Assembly (NCBI RefSeq): GCF_002093625.1
Contig: NZ_MRWD01000014.1
Span: 30,305-94,304, forward strand
Length of the DNA: 64,000 nt
Direction: 5' to 3'
Source of the DNA: Rouxiella silvae
Lineage (GTDB): Bacteria > Pseudomonadota > Gammaproteobacteria > Enterobacterales > Enterobacteriaceae
Part shown: one piece after another, positions 28,374 through 38,331 of the stretch
Layout: each line of letters starts with the position of its first letter
How positions within the stretch are numbered: position 1 is the first letter of the stretch
Notes under the pieces: generated by a model
Told to the model about the DNA's origin: nothing
What the model saw: the letters and a program-made list of their open reading frames with translations, nothing else
Database searches by the model: none
Translations under genes and position numbers: made by a program

Positions 28374-29189
28374 TCAGAAAATTTTGGTATCACGCCGTGA
28401 GGTATCGGCATTGAGCGCTTCGCTAAAATGACCGGCGACCAGTCTTTTAGTCAAGTCGTGCAGCGGCGCGGCTAACACCTCGGCAGTATTACCGCGCTCA
28501 ACCACTTCGCCATTGTGCATCACCAATACTTGATCGCTAATGTGCTTCATCATGCCAAGATGTTGTGTCACATAGATGTAGGCAATGCCCTGCTTTTCTT
28601 GCAGTTCGAGCATCATGTTGATGATTTGCGATCGCATCGACATGTCGAGTGAAGCCAGGGCTTCATCGGCAACAATCACCTTGGGCTGTAGAATAAGCGC
28701 ACGGGCCAACGCCACACGCTGCACCTGTCCGGAGGCCAGCATGTGCGGGTAATAATTGGCGTGGTCAGGCAGCAGTCCCACCTGGCGCAGCGTTTGATTG
28801 ATGCGCGTTTCGCGCTCCTGCGCTTCCATATTACTGGTCAGGCGCAGCGGTGCTTCAAGAATCTGGCCGATGCGCTGACGCGGGTTGAGCGAGGTCGTGG
28901 GGTCCTGAAAAATCATGCGTATCAGTTGGCTGCGGTTACGATAATCACCAAACTTAACGCTTTGCTCATCAACCAGAATTTCACCGCCGGTGGGTTCAAT
29001 CATGCCGACCAGCATTTTAGCCAGCGTCGATTTACCCGAGCCATTTTCCCCAATTATCGCTAACGTCTGTTTCGGTCGCAGTGTGAAATTGACCGGCTTC
29101 ACCGCCTGTAGGTTCATTTTACGGAACAAGCCGGTGCGATAACGGAAGGTTTTACACAGATTGCGCACTTCTAGCAGCGTTTCGCCCAT
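28374..29189 (-). CDS. sapF: Peptide transport ATP-binding protein SapF
   Basis: A 271-residue ABC ATPase. It has Walker A GENGSGKST, Q-loop FQDP, an ABC signature in the form LASGQVQR, Walker B VIVADEALASLD and the switch histidine in VTQHLG. With SapD it powers the SapBC permease, which in other enterobacteria handles antimicrobial peptides and, in E. coli, putrescine export. Its start overlaps the sapD stop by 1 base, so translation is coupled. Last gene of sapABCDF. Confidence 0.93.
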   Translation of the reverse strand: MGETLLEVRNLCKTFRYRTGLFRKMNLQAVKPVNFTLRPKQTLAIIGENGSGKSTLAKMLVGMIEPTGGEILVDEQSVKFGDYRNRSQLIRMIFQDPTTSLNPRQRIGQILEAPLRLTSNMEAQERETRINQTLRQVGLLPDHANYYPHMLASGQVQRVALARALILQPKVIVADEALASLDMSMRSQIINMMLELQEKQGIAYIYVTQHLGMMKHISDQVLVMHNGEVVERGNTAEVLAAPLHDLTKRLVAGHFSEALNADTSRRDTKIF

Positions 29190-30181
29190 TATTGCTCCTC
29201 CATATTAAGTGGAAAGTGGCAGGCATAGGCGTGCGTTTTCGCCAAACGCAGGCGCGGTGTTTCGATACATTTTTTCTGCGCATACGGGCAGCGCGGCCCG
29301 AGCCTACAGCCAATCGGCAGGTGTTCCAGCGAAGGGATAGCCCCAGGCAGGGTGTTCAGGCGACTTTTATGCGGCAGTGAACGGCCAAAGTCAGGCATCG
29401 CGCGGATTAGCGCCTGTGTATAAGGATGATGAGGCGCTGCCAGCAGGTCCTCACACAGGGCACTTTCTACCGTTTGGCCGCAGTAAAGCACGTTAACCCG
29501 ATTGGCCCACTTGCTCATCATCTGCAAATCATGGCTGATCAGCAAAATAGTGGTGTTGTTATTTTGATTAAGGCGCGCCAGCAGGCGGAAAATCTGCGCC
29601 TGCGTGGTCGGCTCCATGGCATTGGTTGGCTCATCGGCAATGAGCAGCCGTGGCTGGTTGGCGAGCGCGATGGCAATCATCACTTTTTGGCACTCACCCT
29701 CAGTCAGCTCATAAGGGAAGCTGGCCATAATGTCTTTATGATCCTTGATCCCTACGCGGTGCAGTAGCTCGATTGCACGGCGTTTTCGCCATCTAAAACG
29801 CTGATACCATAAGCCTTTGTAGGTCCAGCCGGGGATGGCTTGCATTAGCTGGCGACCAATGCTTTCAGAGGGATCTAGACAGGACTGCGGTTCCTGAAAA
29901 ATCATTGAAATATTGTGACCAATCAGCTTACGCCGTTCGCGTGGGCTGAGTCGCAGCAGGTCAATATCGTCAAAACGCATGCGGTCAGCCGTGACGCGCC
30001 AGTTGTCTTTGGTGACCCCGCAAATGGCTTTGGCAATCAGGCTTTTCCCCGAACCTGATTCCCCCACCAACCCGCGAACCTCGCCGGCGCTGAGGGTCAT
30101 ACTGACGCGATCGACCGCTTTGACCGGGCCGTCAGAGGTCATAAATTCAATGGTCAGGTTGCGAATATCCAATAACGGCAT
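29189..30181 (-). CDS. sapD: Peptide transport ATP-binding protein SapD
   Basis: A 330-residue ABC ATPase with Walker [14 protein letters not shown]-loop and Walker [14 protein letters not shown]. The signature loop reads LTEGECQK instead of LSGGQ, which is also the case in E. coli SapD as I recall, so it is a family trait, not damage. The oligopeptide-type C-terminal domain contains four cysteines ([15 protein letters not shown] and a later C), as in OppD/OppF. SapD also supports Trk potassium uptake in E. coli. Overlaps sapC and sapF by 1 base each. Confidence 0.93.
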   Translation of the reverse strand: MPLLDIRNLTIEFMTSDGPVKAVDRVSMTLSAGEVRGLVGESGSGKSLIAKAICGVTKDNWRVTADRMRFDDIDLLRLSPRERRKLIGHNISMIFQEPQSCLDPSESIGRQLMQAIPGWTYKGLWYQRFRWRKRRAIELLHRVGIKDHKDIMASFPYELTEGECQKVMIAIALANQPRLLIADEPTNAMEPTTQAQIFRLLARLNQNNNTTILLISHDLQMMSKWANRVNVLYCGQTVESALCEDLLAAPHHPYTQALIRAMPDFGRSLPHKSRLNTLPGAIPSLEHLPIGCRLGPRCPYAQKKCIETPRLRLAKTHAYACHFPLNMEEQ

Positions 30182-31071
30182 TATTTCACCCCGGCAATAA
30201 TTGCGCGACGAATGCCATCGCCCAGCAGATTAATAAGCAGCACACTAATCAGAATAGCCGCGCCGGGCAGCATGACCGTCCACGGCGCAACATAGACCAA
30301 TTCAAGCGAGTCACCCAGCATCGCGCCCCATTCTGGGGAGGGGAGCTGCGCACCGAGGTCGAGAAATCCGAGTGCGGCAATGTCCATAATGGCCATTGAC
30401 AGTGCGCGAGTGAATTCCGTTACCAAAACCGCCACAATATTGGGCAGCACCGCATAGCGCAGAATTTGTAGCGTGGTTGCGCCGTCCAGACGAACGGCCA
30501 CCACATACTCTTTTTCAAGCTCGTCGTGAACGGCAACGTACAGTGTGCGGGCCATGCGAGGCAGGAGTGCCATCCACACTGCTAGAAACGCGTGCTCAAG
30601 TTTGGGGCCAATAAACGCCACCACTACAATCGCCAGCAGTAAAGAGGGAATAGAGAGCAAAGTGTCAAGCACGTGGTTAAGCACCGCCGAGCGGATGCCG
30701 CGCGTGCTTCCGGCAAGTACGCCGATAATCACCGCGCAGAATGCCGCCGCCAGAGTGACCAGTATTGCACCGCCGATGGTGGGCGCCGCACCGCTGAGAA
30801 TGCGGCTTAGCAGGTCGCGGCCTAGGTCATCAGTGCCTAAAAAGAATGAAACGTCGCCATAGCGTGACCATGAAGGCGGCAGTAGTTGATACCCCAGAAA
30901 CTGCTGGTCGAGTTGGTAAGGTGCCAGCAGGCCGCCAAAAATGCACAAGAAGATCAGCCCTATCACGCCGTAAAAGCCAATCATCGACAGGCTATCGCGA
31001 TAGAAAATATGCCACGTGTAGCGCAGCGGGCTGGGCACCTGTTTTTCGCGGTAAACGTTATCTGAAGGCAT
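30181..31071 (-). CDS. sapC: Peptide transport permease SapC
   Basis: A 296-residue inner-membrane permease of the DppC/OppC type, with an N-terminal helix ([18 protein letters not shown]) followed by five C-terminal helices. It has the conserved [15 protein letters not shown] segment after TM1 and the EAA-loop region [16 protein letters not shown] that docks the ATPases. Near identical to E. coli SapC. Its start overlaps sapB by 14 bases. Confidence 0.94.
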   Translation of the reverse strand: MPSDNVYREKQVPSPLRYTWHIFYRDSLSMIGFYGVIGLIFLCIFGGLLAPYQLDQQFLGYQLLPPSWSRYGDVSFFLGTDDLGRDLLSRILSGAAPTIGGAILVTLAAAFCAVIIGVLAGSTRGIRSAVLNHVLDTLLSIPSLLLAIVVVAFIGPKLEHAFLAVWMALLPRMARTLYVAVHDELEKEYVVAVRLDGATTLQILRYAVLPNIVAVLVTEFTRALSMAIMDIAALGFLDLGAQLPSPEWGAMLGDSLELVYVAPWTVMLPGAAILISVLLINLLGDGIRRAIIAGVK

Positions 31072-32023
31072 ACCATTCCTTGTGTTTCAATGGGTTCAAC
31101 ATCGCGCCTAAAATATCCGAGAGCACATTGACCACAATAACCAGCGAACCGGCCACCATCACGCCGGCTGAAATAGCCGCGTAGTCCTGCTGGCGAATGG
31201 CGTTGACTAGCCAGCGGCCAAGACCCGGCCAGTTGAACACCACTTCTGTTATCATTGCCAGCGTCAGCATGGTCGAAAACTGCAGGCCAAGCTGGGGAAT
31301 AATCGGCGGCAGGGCGTTGTGCAGCACGTGGCGGCGAATAATAGTGAAGCGCGACAGGCCCCGAGTGGCTGCCGCCTTAACATAATTCTTTGACAGCACA
31401 TCGTCGGTGCTGATGCGCATCAGGCGGATAACTTCGGTGGTCGGCGCGACCGCCAGTGCGGCAATCGGCAGCACCATGTGTTTCAACGCGCTGACTACCA
31501 TTTCATGGCGGTAGGGCGAATGGGAGAGCCAGGCGTCAATCAGCGTAAACCCGGTCACCGGTTTTAGCTGATAAAGCAGGTCAATGCGCCCTGAGACTGG
31601 CAGCCAGCCGAGTTGGAGCGAAAAGAACAGCATCAACAGCAGTGCCAGCCAGAAAATGGGAATCGAAAAGCCGAGCAGTGCCAAGGTGCTAATAGTGACG
31701 TCTGGCCATTTTCCGCGCATCACGCCGGCCGTTATCCCAAGAGGAATGCCGACGATCAGCGCTAGCACGAAGGCCAAAATACACAACTCCATGGTGGCCG
31801 GGAACACGCTAAGCAGTTGACCGCTGATGGGTTCACCGTTAATGCTTGAGACCCCAAAGTCAAATTGCGCCATTCCACTAAAGAAGAAGCGGTAGGCGTC
31901 CCACAGTGAGGCACCCTGTAGCGGGGCATGCGGCGTAAAATAACTCAGGCTGAATGCGACGAGGCTGAGGAGAAACAAGGTAATAATCAGCAGCAGCAGG
32001 CGGCGCAAAATGAAGATGATCAC
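31058..32023 (-). CDS. sapB: Peptide transport permease SapB
   Basis: A 321-residue permease of the DppB/OppB type with six predicted helices. It has the N-terminal [21 protein letters not shown] and an EAA loop [17 protein letters not shown] near residue 210. It pairs with SapC to form the channel. It overlaps sapA by 4 bases and sapC by 14, consistent with a tightly coupled operon. Confidence 0.94.
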   Translation of the reverse strand: MIIFILRRLLLLIITLFLLSLVAFSLSYFTPHAPLQGASLWDAYRFFFSGMAQFDFGVSSINGEPISGQLLSVFPATMELCILAFVLALIVGIPLGITAGVMRGKWPDVTISTLALLGFSIPIFWLALLLMLFFSLQLGWLPVSGRIDLLYQLKPVTGFTLIDAWLSHSPYRHEMVVSALKHMVLPIAALAVAPTTEVIRLMRISTDDVLSKNYVKAAATRGLSRFTIIRRHVLHNALPPIIPQLGLQFSTMLTLAMITEVVFNWPGLGRWLVNAIRQQDYAAISAGVMVAGSLVIVVNVLSDILGAMLNPLKHKEWYAFR

Positions 32024-33753
32024 GGTGTTTTTCCCCCGGCCTGAGTTTGAGTGCTGCCATCAGCGTTATTTTTGCTCATGTCGCGATAGACGCCAGCAAA
32101 AGAGGCATTGCCGAACGGGCTTAAAACTAAACCTTTAATATCGTAGCGGTAGGCTTGCAGACGTAACGAAGACGCCAGTGGCAGTACCGGCAGCTCTTTC
32201 TCGAGAATGCTTTGCGCCTGCTGGTAGTAGTCGATGCGCTGCGAGAGCTGCTGAGAAAGCAGTGCCTGATGCAGCAGGCCGTCAAATTCAGGGCTACACC
32301 AGTGAGCATAGTTGGTCTGCGAATGAATTGCCGCACAGCTGAGCACCGGACGGAAAAAACTGTCCGGGTCATTACTGTCGGTAGACCAGCCCGAGAGCGT
32401 AAGGTCGTGATTCATCTCCATCAATCGCGCTTCCTGAAAACGCCCCTCGACCGGCACGATGATCACTTTGATCCCGACCTGCGCTAAATCCGCCTGAATC
32501 AGCTCGGCAGTTTTTAACGGGCTGGGGTTGTAGGACTGTGAAATAATCGGCACCCACAGATGGAGCACCAGATTCTTTTTATTCAGACTTTCGAGGATCT
32601 GGCGCGCTTTATCAGGGTTATATTCAGTGACCTTGGCACTGCTGTCGTAAGCCCACGACGCGCGCGGTAGCACAGAGGCTGCGGTCTCGGCGGTGCCGTA
32701 ATAAATTGACTGCATTAGACGCTGGTTGTTAATGGACAGCGCCACTGCTTCACGCACGCGGACATCGTCCAGCGGCGGTTTACTGGTGTTAAACGCCAAG
32801 TAGGCGACGTTCATACCAGGACGCAGCGTCAGGCGCAGGCGTGGATCGTCACGCAGAATAGAAAGTTGACTGGCAGCGGGATAGGCCAGCACATCGCACT
32901 CGCCGGTCAGCAGCTTGGACAAACGACCTGTGCCGCCAACGCCCATATCTATTACGACCTGCTGCATGCGCGGCACGCCTTTCCAATACTGCCCATTGCG
33001 CGCCAGTCGCACGAATTGACCTGCGCGATAGTCGTCAAGCTGGAAAGGTCCAGTACCCACCGGTAGGCGGTCGATCTGCTCTTCGTTCCCCTTTTTTTGC
33101 AGATTATTGGCATATTCAGCGGAAAGAACGGGCGAATAATGGGTCGCAAGATGCCACAGGAAAGACGCATCGGGATTGTTGAGCTGGATTTCGACGGTGT
33201 AATTATCAATTTTCTTTACGCTTTTCACCGTCTTGGCGAACTGTAAACTGTCGAAATACGGATAGTCGCTGCCGTTAACGCTGTGATAGTGGTTCTTTTC
33301 ATCGATGATGCGGCTGATGCTAAACACGACGTCATCGGCGTTCATCACGCGCGTTGGGGTAAACCACGGGGTAGTTTGAAAAGGCACGTCTTTGCGCAAA
33401 TGAAAACGGTAGGTCGCGCCGTTGTCGAGCACGTCCCAGCTTTGCGCAAGCTCGGGTATCAGGCGATAGGTGTAAGGGTCAACGTCCAGCAGCCGGTCAT
33501 AAAGCTGCGCCGCAAGTGTATCAATCACTATGCCGCTACTGACTTTCTGCGGGTTAAAGGTGTTCACCATGCCGTTCACGCAGTAAACGAATCCGCTTTG
33601 GCGAATATCATTGGCTGGTGCAGGCAGGGGAGCTGGATGCGTTATTACGCCAGAGTCTTTCGCCGCAGGGAGCGTTTCGGCGGAAATTGTGGCAGCAAAA
33701 CCCGCCGTGGAAAGACCGGCAAGCAGTAGCATCCAAAGAGTTAAACGACGCAT
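32020..33753 (-). CDS. sapA: Periplasmic peptide-binding protein SapA
   Basis: A 577-residue family 5 solute-binding protein. The signal peptide [20 protein letters not shown] starts at 33753; the frame is open to 33849 but the extra part is not signal-like. The mature protein has the cluster [23 protein letters not shown] typical of SBP family 5 and later [13 protein letters not shown]. SapA captures antimicrobial or heme-related peptides for SapBCDF. It is about 30 residues longer than E. coli SapA. Its upstream region is shared with the divergent ryhB RNA. Confidence 0.92.
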   Translation of the reverse strand: MRRLTLWMLLLAGLSTAGFAATISAETLPAAKDSGVITHPAPLPAPANDIRQSGFVYCVNGMVNTFNPQKVSSGIVIDTLAAQLYDRLLDVDPYTYRLIPELAQSWDVLDNGATYRFHLRKDVPFQTTPWFTPTRVMNADDVVFSISRIIDEKNHYHSVNGSDYPYFDSLQFAKTVKSVKKIDNYTVEIQLNNPDASFLWHLATHYSPVLSAEYANNLQKKGNEEQIDRLPVGTGPFQLDDYRAGQFVRLARNGQYWKGVPRMQQVVIDMGVGGTGRLSKLLTGECDVLAYPAASQLSILRDDPRLRLTLRPGMNVAYLAFNTSKPPLDDVRVREAVALSINNQRLMQSIYYGTAETAASVLPRASWAYDSSAKVTEYNPDKARQILESLNKKNLVLHLWVPIISQSYNPSPLKTAELIQADLAQVGIKVIIVPVEGRFQEARLMEMNHDLTLSGWSTDSNDPDSFFRPVLSCAAIHSQTNYAHWCSPEFDGLLHQALLSQQLSQRIDYYQQAQSILEKELPVLPLASSLRLQAYRYDIKGLVLSPFGNASFAGVYRDMSKNNADGSTQTQAGGKTP

Positions 33754-33865
33754 AAGGGCTTCAAATGTAAGTAAGCAATTCGCTAAGTGTACCGCACTCT
33801 GCAAGACACCCCAATGCATTGCGTAAACAATAGCTGAGTGAGTAGCCATAAGGTCTGTACGGTAA

Positions 33866-33880
33866 TGAGAAATATTCTCA
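33866..33880. promoter_or_regulatory. Upstream Fur box of ryhB
   Basis: TGAGAAA-T-ATTCTCA is a 7-1-7 inverted repeat of Fur type. It lies 38 bases (centre to centre) upstream of the better Fur box and may allow cooperative repression of ryhB or act on divergent sapA. Confidence 0.6.
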
Positions 33881-33903
33881 ACAAAGTGCTTTACAGATGG
33901 TAC

Positions 33904-33918
33904 TGATAACTATTATCA
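33904..33918. promoter_or_regulatory. Fur box overlapping the ryhB promoter
   Basis: TGATAAC-T-ATTATCA matches the 7-1-7 Fur consensus TGATAAT-N-ATTATCA at all but one base. It overlaps the -10 candidate TATCAT (33914-33919), 18 bases after TTTACA (33890-33895), as expected for iron-dependent repression. Confidence 0.85.
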
Positions 33919-33928
33919 TCTTTTTACC

Positions 33929-34028
33929 GACTGAGGAGCGACCCACCCTGGGACGTAAAACAGTCGGTACGACATTGCTCACATTGCTTCCAGTATTACT
34001 TGGCCAGCTCGGGTGCTGGCTTTTTTTT
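33929..34028 (+). ncRNA. ryhB: RyhB iron-responsive small RNA
   Basis: The stretch from ACGACATTGCTCACATTGCT (33970 onward) through CTTCCAGTATTACTT is the invariant pairing core of RyhB. It is followed by the terminator GCCAGC/GCTGGC and eight T (34003-34028), as in E. coli RyhB. The 5' part differs and can fold by ACCGACTG pairing with CAGTCGGT. The start near 33929 is inferred from the promoter. RyhB is an Hfq-dependent RNA that represses iron-using mRNAs when Fur is inactive. It lies between sapA and pspF, on the opposite strand to both. Confidence 0.92.
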
Positions 34029-34058
34029 GCCTGTTATTCGCTGAAATAACAGACTTTT

Positions 34059-35072
34059 CTATGAGTTATCATCTTGTGCGTTAACCTGCATTCCATGCTT
34101 TTTCAATATTCCTCTCAGCTGATGATAAGTCAGTCCCAATAAATCGGCCGCGCGTCGCTGATTAAATTTCGCCTGTTTCAGTGCCTGTTCAATCAGATTC
34201 TTCTCAACCCCGTTGAGCCACTCTTTACTGTCGACCGGCAGGGGGGGAAGCGTCAGACTGCCGTGCTCGGCAACAGCCGTCTTAAAGACCGGCGAGGGCG
34301 TGCGGTTAAACGGATCCAACACAATGTTGTTTAATGCGGTGTCGCTGTTGCCGTGGCGGTACATGGAGCGCTCAACCACGTTCTTTAACTCTCTCACGTT
34401 GCCCGGCCAGCCATAGTCCAGCAGCGTCTGCTGCGCCTGCTCGGTAAAGCCTGGAAATAAAGGCAGTGAAAGTTCACGGCACATCTGAATGGCAAAATGC
34501 TCGGCCAACAGCATGATATCCTGCTGGCGCTCACGCAGCGGCGGCAGTTGAACCACGTCAAACGCCAGTCTGTCGAGCAAGTCGGCGCGAAACTTTCCTG
34601 CCGCCGCCAGCGCAGGCAGATCATCGTTGGTGGCGCATACTAGCCGCACATCAACTTGCAGCGGTTGACTGCCGCCGACGCGCTCAAGATGCCCGTATTC
34701 AATTACCCGCAACAATTTTTCCTGCACCAGCATCGGCGCGGTTGCCAATTCATCCAGAAATAAGGTGCCACCGTCTGCGCGCTCAAAGCGTCCAAGATGG
34801 CGCTTTTGCGCACCGGTAAAGGCACCGGCCTCGTGACCAAACAGCTCAGAGTCGAGCAGGCTTTCATTTAATGCCGCGCAATTAAGTGAAATAAACGGTC
34901 CCTGCCAACGCCCGGACAAGTAGTGTAGGCGGTGTGCTATCAGCTCTTTACCGGTGCCGCGCTCGCCGGTGACCAGCACCGGTTTATTCAGACGGGCAAG
35001 CTGCGAGACCTGTTCTAATACTTCTACAAATGAATTGGCTTCGCCGAGCAGGTTATCAATGATGGCTGTCAT
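34059..35072 (-). CDS. pspF: Psp operon transcriptional activator PspF
   Basis: A 337-residue sigma-54 enhancer-binding AAA+ protein lacking a receiver domain. It has Walker A GERGTGKE (near 36), the GAFTGA loop that touches sigma-54, Walker B GGTLFLDE, and a C-terminal Fis-type helix-turn-helix (NQRRAADLLGLTYHQLRG). PspA normally binds PspF and inhibits it until membrane stress releases it. The ATG at 35072 fits the family; a TTG at 35087 is possible but sits right on the AAGGG site. Divergent from the psp operon it activates. Confidence 0.95.
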   Translation of the reverse strand: MTAIIDNLLGEANSFVEVLEQVSQLARLNKPVLVTGERGTGKELIAHRLHYLSGRWQGPFISLNCAALNESLLDSELFGHEAGAFTGAQKRHLGRFERADGGTLFLDELATAPMLVQEKLLRVIEYGHLERVGGSQPLQVDVRLVCATNDDLPALAAAGKFRADLLDRLAFDVVQLPPLRERQQDIMLLAEHFAIQMCRELSLPLFPGFTEQAQQTLLDYGWPGNVRELKNVVERSMYRHGNSDTALNNIVLDPFNRTPSPVFKTAVAEHGSLTLPPLPVDSKEWLNGVEKNLIEQALKQAKFNQRRAADLLGLTYHQLRGILKKHGMQVNAQDDNS

Positions 35073-35179
35073 GGTGAATTTTACCAACCCTTAGTTAATT
35101 TAATCAGTCCAGAATTAAGCCTAGCAGAAGATGGAATAAAAAAACTGTTTTTATTCAGTGAGATAATAAATTTAAAAAG

Positions 35180-35196
35180 TTGGCACGGGTCTTGTA
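35180..35196 (+). promoter_or_regulatory. Sigma-54 promoter of pspABCD-ycjXF
   Basis: TTGGCACGGGTCTTGTA carries GG at -24 (35182-35183) and GT at -12 (35194-35195), separated by 10 bases. It is near identical to the E. coli pspA promoter, which also has TTGT instead of TTGC. Confidence 0.92.
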
Positions 35197-35291
35197 ATAA
35201 CGAATACAGGATTACTCGCCGTCGCTAGCTTAGCGGTGGCTTAATTAACGGCCTATTGGGTCAAATGATAAGTCAAAGAGGAATGTTCATT

Positions 35292-35963
35292 ATGGGTATT
35301 TTTTCTCGTTTCGCGGATATCGTAAACGCTAACATCAACACGCTGCTCGATAAGGCAGAAGATCCGCAGAAGTTGGTGCGACTGATGATTCAGGAAATGG
35401 AAGACACGCTGGTGGAAGTCCGTTCTACTTCAGCACGCGCGTTGGCCGAGAAGAAACAGCTTAATCGCCGCATCGAGCAGGGTGAAGCACAGCAAAGAGA
35501 GTGGCAGGACAAAGCCGAGCTGGCTCTACGTAAAGACAAAGACGATTTAGCGCGCGCGGCGCTCATTGAAAAGCAGAAATTGGTTGAACTGGTCACCACG
35601 CTCAAACATGAAGTGACCATCGTGAACGAAACGCTGGACCGCATGAAGTCAGAGATTGGCGAACTTGAAAGCAAACTGACCGAAACGCGCGCTCGTCAAC
35701 AGGCATTAACTTTACGTCATCAGGCCGCATCATCGTCACGCGATGTGCGTCGTCAGCTCGACAGCGGTAAAATTGACGAAGCCATGGCGCGCTTTGAGCA
35801 TTTTGAACGCCGCATTGATAGTATGGAAGCCGAAGCTGAATCAATGAGCATTGGCAAAAAGAAATCACTGGACCAGCAGTTTGCCGAACTGAAAGCCGAT
35901 GATGAAATCAGCGCGCAGATTGAGGCATTAAAAGCCAAAATGCAGACTCACAAGGACGCATAA
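35292..35963 (+). CDS. pspA: Phage shock protein A
   Basis: A 223-residue ESCRT-III/IM30 family protein, nearly all coiled coil, starting [20 protein letters not shown] with the amphipathic helix that binds stressed membranes. In resting cells it inhibits PspF; under proton-motive-force loss it oligomerises on the inner membrane and limits leakage. The ATG at 35292 has AGAGG 10 bases upstream and aligns with the E. coli start; upstream in-frame ATGs are less likely. First gene of a seemingly six-gene operon. Confidence 0.97.
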   Translation: MGIFSRFADIVNANINTLLDKAEDPQKLVRLMIQEMEDTLVEVRSTSARALAEKKQLNRRIEQGEAQQREWQDKAELALRKDKDDLARAALIEKQKLVELVTTLKHEVTIVNETLDRMKSEIGELESKLTETRARQQALTLRHQAASSSRDVRRQLDSGKIDEAMARFEHFERRIDSMEAEAESMSIGKKKSLDQQFAELKADDEISAQIEALKAKMQTHKDA

Positions 35964-36014
35964 CAGTTCTCTGCATCCACGGCATTTTATTGAAGAGATC
36001 CTAAAGGAGTAGAC

Positions 36015-36242
36015 ATGAGCGTTCTTTTTTTAGCCATTCCACTGACAATATTTGTGTTATTTGTCGCGCCGATTTGGCTGTGGCTGCACTACAGCAATCG
36101 GTCGCAAAGCGGCAGTCAGTTGAATCAACATGAGTATCAGGATTTACAGCAGCTTACCGGAGAAGCGCGCCGCATGCGTGAGAGGATCCAGGCGTTAGAA
36201 GAAATTCTTGATGCCGAACATCCGGGCTGGAGGCAATCATGA
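36015..36242 (+). CDS. pspB: Phage shock protein B
   Basis: A 75-residue protein with one N-terminal transmembrane helix (LFLAIPLTIFVLFVAPIWLWLHY) and a cytoplasmic coiled coil (LTGEARRMRERIQALEEILD). With PspC it senses inner-membrane stress and recruits PspA away from PspF. An AAAGGAG site precedes it. Its stop overlaps the pspC start by 4 bases (ATGA), typical of the psp operon. Confidence 0.96.
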   Translation: MSVLFLAIPLTIFVLFVAPIWLWLHYSNRSQSGSQLNQHEYQDLQQLTGEARRMRERIQALEEILDAEHPGWRQS

Positions 36243-36601
36243 TGCCGACTCCGCTGTCACAAAGAAAGCTTTACCGCGTTCCAGAAGAGGGTGTGCTGAA
36301 AGGGGTGTGTGCCGGGCTGGCGCACTATTTCGGCGTTCCGGTCAAGCTGCTGCGCCTGATTGTGGTTCTGTCGCTGTTTTTCGGCCTGTTTATGTTTACG
36401 GTGGTGGGCTATTTCCTGCTGGCCTGGCTGCTTGAACCTGTCCCGGCGCAGAGTTTTAACGACGAGAATGCGGTTTCCGCCGCGGATTTGCTGGCCGAGG
36501 CCGACCGCGAGCTTAACGCCAGCGAACAGCGCCTGAGGCAGGTGGAGCGCTATGTGACCTCCGAAACCTTTGGGGTTCGCAGCCGCTTCCGCGACCTGTA
36601 G
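36239..36601 (+). CDS. pspC: Phage shock protein C
   Basis: A 120-residue membrane protein with a PspC domain (LYRVPEEGVLKGVCAGLAHY), a hydrophobic segment (LLRLIVVLSLFFGLFMFTVVGYFLLAWLL, split by a short polar break) and a C-terminal leucine-zipper-like helix (SEQRLRQVERYVTSETFGVR). It is the partner of PspB in sensing secretin mislocalisation. Start and stop overlaps couple it to pspB. Confidence 0.95.
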   Translation: MMPTPLSQRKLYRVPEEGVLKGVCAGLAHYFGVPVKLLRLIVVLSLFFGLFMFTVVGYFLLAWLLEPVPAQSFNDENAVSAADLLAEADRELNASEQRLRQVERYVTSETFGVRSRFRDL

Positions 36602-36618
36602 TCACAGTGTAGGTCGCG
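36590..36618 (+). other. Intercistronic hairpin at the end of pspC
   Basis: CGCGACCT (within the last pspC codons) pairs with AGGTCGCG (36611-36618) around a 13-base loop. It is not followed by a clean T tract. It could reduce readthrough or protect the upstream mRNA, lowering pspD-ycjXF expression. Confidence 0.45.
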
Positions 36619-36707
36619 ATAATTTTGCGCGTTATCAGTACTATTTTCAAATTTTCAATAAGAACGGTAAATCTGCATTTTGTCGGTTTATTCAGGAGGA
36701 CAGTTTT

Positions 36708-36953
36708 ATGCGCTATGCGTCAGCCGTTGCAACATCAGCCAAAAGTGGCCTGTTGAAGAAGGCCTTCAAATTTATCATTATGGTTGTGCTCACCTTCGCT
36801 CCGGCGGGGGTGGCTGCCAAAGTTTTAGGTGTACTAGGCAGGGGACCTTTGCGCTATGTTTTAGCCCTGTTTTTAGAGCCTTTGGTAAGACGGATATTAA
36901 CCGCAGTGTTTGGGCGCTATGCCAGGGAGAGTAATGAAAAGACTACAAAATGA
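36708..36953 (+). CDS. pspD: Phage shock protein D
   Basis: An 81-residue small membrane protein with the PspD pattern: a basic N-terminus (SGLLKKAFKFI), a hydrophobic stretch including FAPAGVAAKVLG and the RGPLRYVLALFLEPLVRR segment. Function is poorly defined; it is peripheral to the stress response. The start at 36708 has AGGAGG 7 bases upstream; the open frame upstream to 36570 runs back into pspC. The end overlaps ycjX by 20 bases. Confidence 0.88.
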   Translation: MRYASAVATSAKSGLLKKAFKFIIMVVLTFAPAGVAAKVLGVLGRGPLRYVLALFLEPLVRRILTAVFGRYARESNEKTTK

Positions 36954-38331
36954 ATTCTCGTCAATGGTCAACCGCGGGTTAGACCGTCATTTACGTCTTG
37001 CTGTTACCGGCCTTAGCCGTAGTGGTAAGACGGCTTTTATTACCTCGTTAGTCAATCAATTACTCCACGTTCACAGCGGTTCACGTCTGCCGCTGTTTTC
37101 CGCCGTACGTGAAGAGCGACTGCTGGGGATCAAACGCGTCCCACAGCGTGACTTGGGCGTTTCGCGATTTACTTACGATGAAGGCATCGCTCAGCTTTAC
37201 GGCACGCCTCCAGCCTGGCCTACGCCAACGCGGGGCGTCAGTGAAATTAGACTGGCGCTGCGTTTTCGCTCCAATGACTCACTGCTGCGTCATTTCAAGG
37301 ATACCTCAACGCTGTATCTCGAAATTGTTGACTATCCCGGCGAGTGGTTACTGGATTTGCCCATGCTTGAGCAGGACTATCTGAGCTGGTCGCGGCAAAT
37401 GGCGGCGCTGCTACAGGGGCAGCGGGCCGAGTGGGCGGCGCCTTGGCTGGCGCTGTGCCAGCAGTGTGACCCTTTGGCACCGGCGGACGAAAATCTGCTG
37501 GCGGCTATTGCGCAGGCCTACACTGATTATCTGGTGCGCTGCAAAGACCAAGGCCTGCATTTTATTCAGCCCGGACGATTCGTTTTACCCGGTGACCTCG
37601 CTGGCGCGCCTGCGCTGCAATTTTTCCCTTGGCCCGTGCTGCATCAGTACAGTGACAGTCAACTGGCGCAGGCCGACAAGCACAGCAATCTAGGTATGCT
37701 CCGTCAGCGTTTTAACTATTACTGCGCCAATATTGTGAAAGGCTTTTATAAAGAGCATTTCGTCCGCTTTGACCGGCAAATCGTGCTGGTGGATTGCTTG
37801 CAGCCCTTGAACAGCGGTCCTCAGGCGTTTAATGACATGCGTCTGGCCCTGACTCAGTTGATGCAAAGTTTCCATTACGGCAAACGTACGCTGTTTCGTC
37901 GGTTGTTTTCGCCGTGTATCGACAAGTTGATGTTTGCTGCCACTAAGGCCGACCATATTACCGGCGATCAGCACGCCAATCTGGTGTCGCTGCTGCAACA
38001 ATTGGTGCAAGAGGCGTGGCAAAATGCCGCCTTTGAAGGCATAAGTATGGATTGCGCGGGGCTGGCCTCGGTGCAGGCCACGGAAAGCGGACTGGTTGAT
38101 TATCAGGGCCAGTCGGTACCTGCCATTAAGGGACACCGCCTTGAAGACGGTCAACCTCTGACAGTCTATCCCGGAGAAGTCCCCGCACGTCTGCCGGGCA
38201 ACGCCTTCTGGGAACAGCAGGGGTTTCATTTTGACGATTTTCGTCCTCGGCAGATGAATATCGATGTGCCGATGCCGCATATCAGAATGGACGCTGTGAT
38301 GGAGTTTTTATTGGGAGATAAAATGCGATGA
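36934..38331 (+). CDS. ycjX: YcjX-family P-loop stress protein
   Basis: A 465-residue GTPase-like protein of the DUF463/YcjX family, the same length as in E. coli. It has Walker [11 protein letters not shown] near residue 27 and a [13 protein letters not shown] segment resembling switch II. It belongs to the Psp regulon and sits behind the same sigma-54 promoter. Its biochemical role is unclear; a link to membrane integrity is assumed. The start at 36934 (AGGGAGA upstream) is internal to the end of pspD. It overlaps ycjF by 4 bases. Confidence 0.93.
   Translation: MKRLQNEFSSMVNRGLDRHLRLAVTGLSRSGKTAFITSLVNQLLHVHSGSRLPLFSAVREERLLGIKRVPQRDLGVSRFTYDEGIAQLYGTPPAWPTPTRGVSEIRLALRFRSNDSLLRHFKDTSTLYLEIVDYPGEWLLDLPMLEQDYLSWSRQMAALLQGQRAEWAAPWLALCQQCDPLAPADENLLAAIAQAYTDYLVRCKDQGLHFIQPGRFVLPGDLAGAPALQFFPWPVLHQYSDSQLAQADKHSNLGMLRQRFNYYCANIVKGFYKEHFVRFDRQIVLVDCLQPLNSGPQAFNDMRLALTQLMQSFHYGKRTLFRRLFSPCIDKLMFAATKADHITGDQHANLVSLLQQLVQEAWQNAAFEGISMDCAGLASVQATESGLVDYQGQSVPAIKGHRLEDGQPLTVYPGEVPARLPGNAFWEQQGFHFDDFRPRQMNIDVPMPHIRMDAVMEFLLGDKMR

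Noticed and set aside
37690..38280. 196-residue minus-strand frame
   Set aside because: Antisense to ycjX; no family motif or start site.
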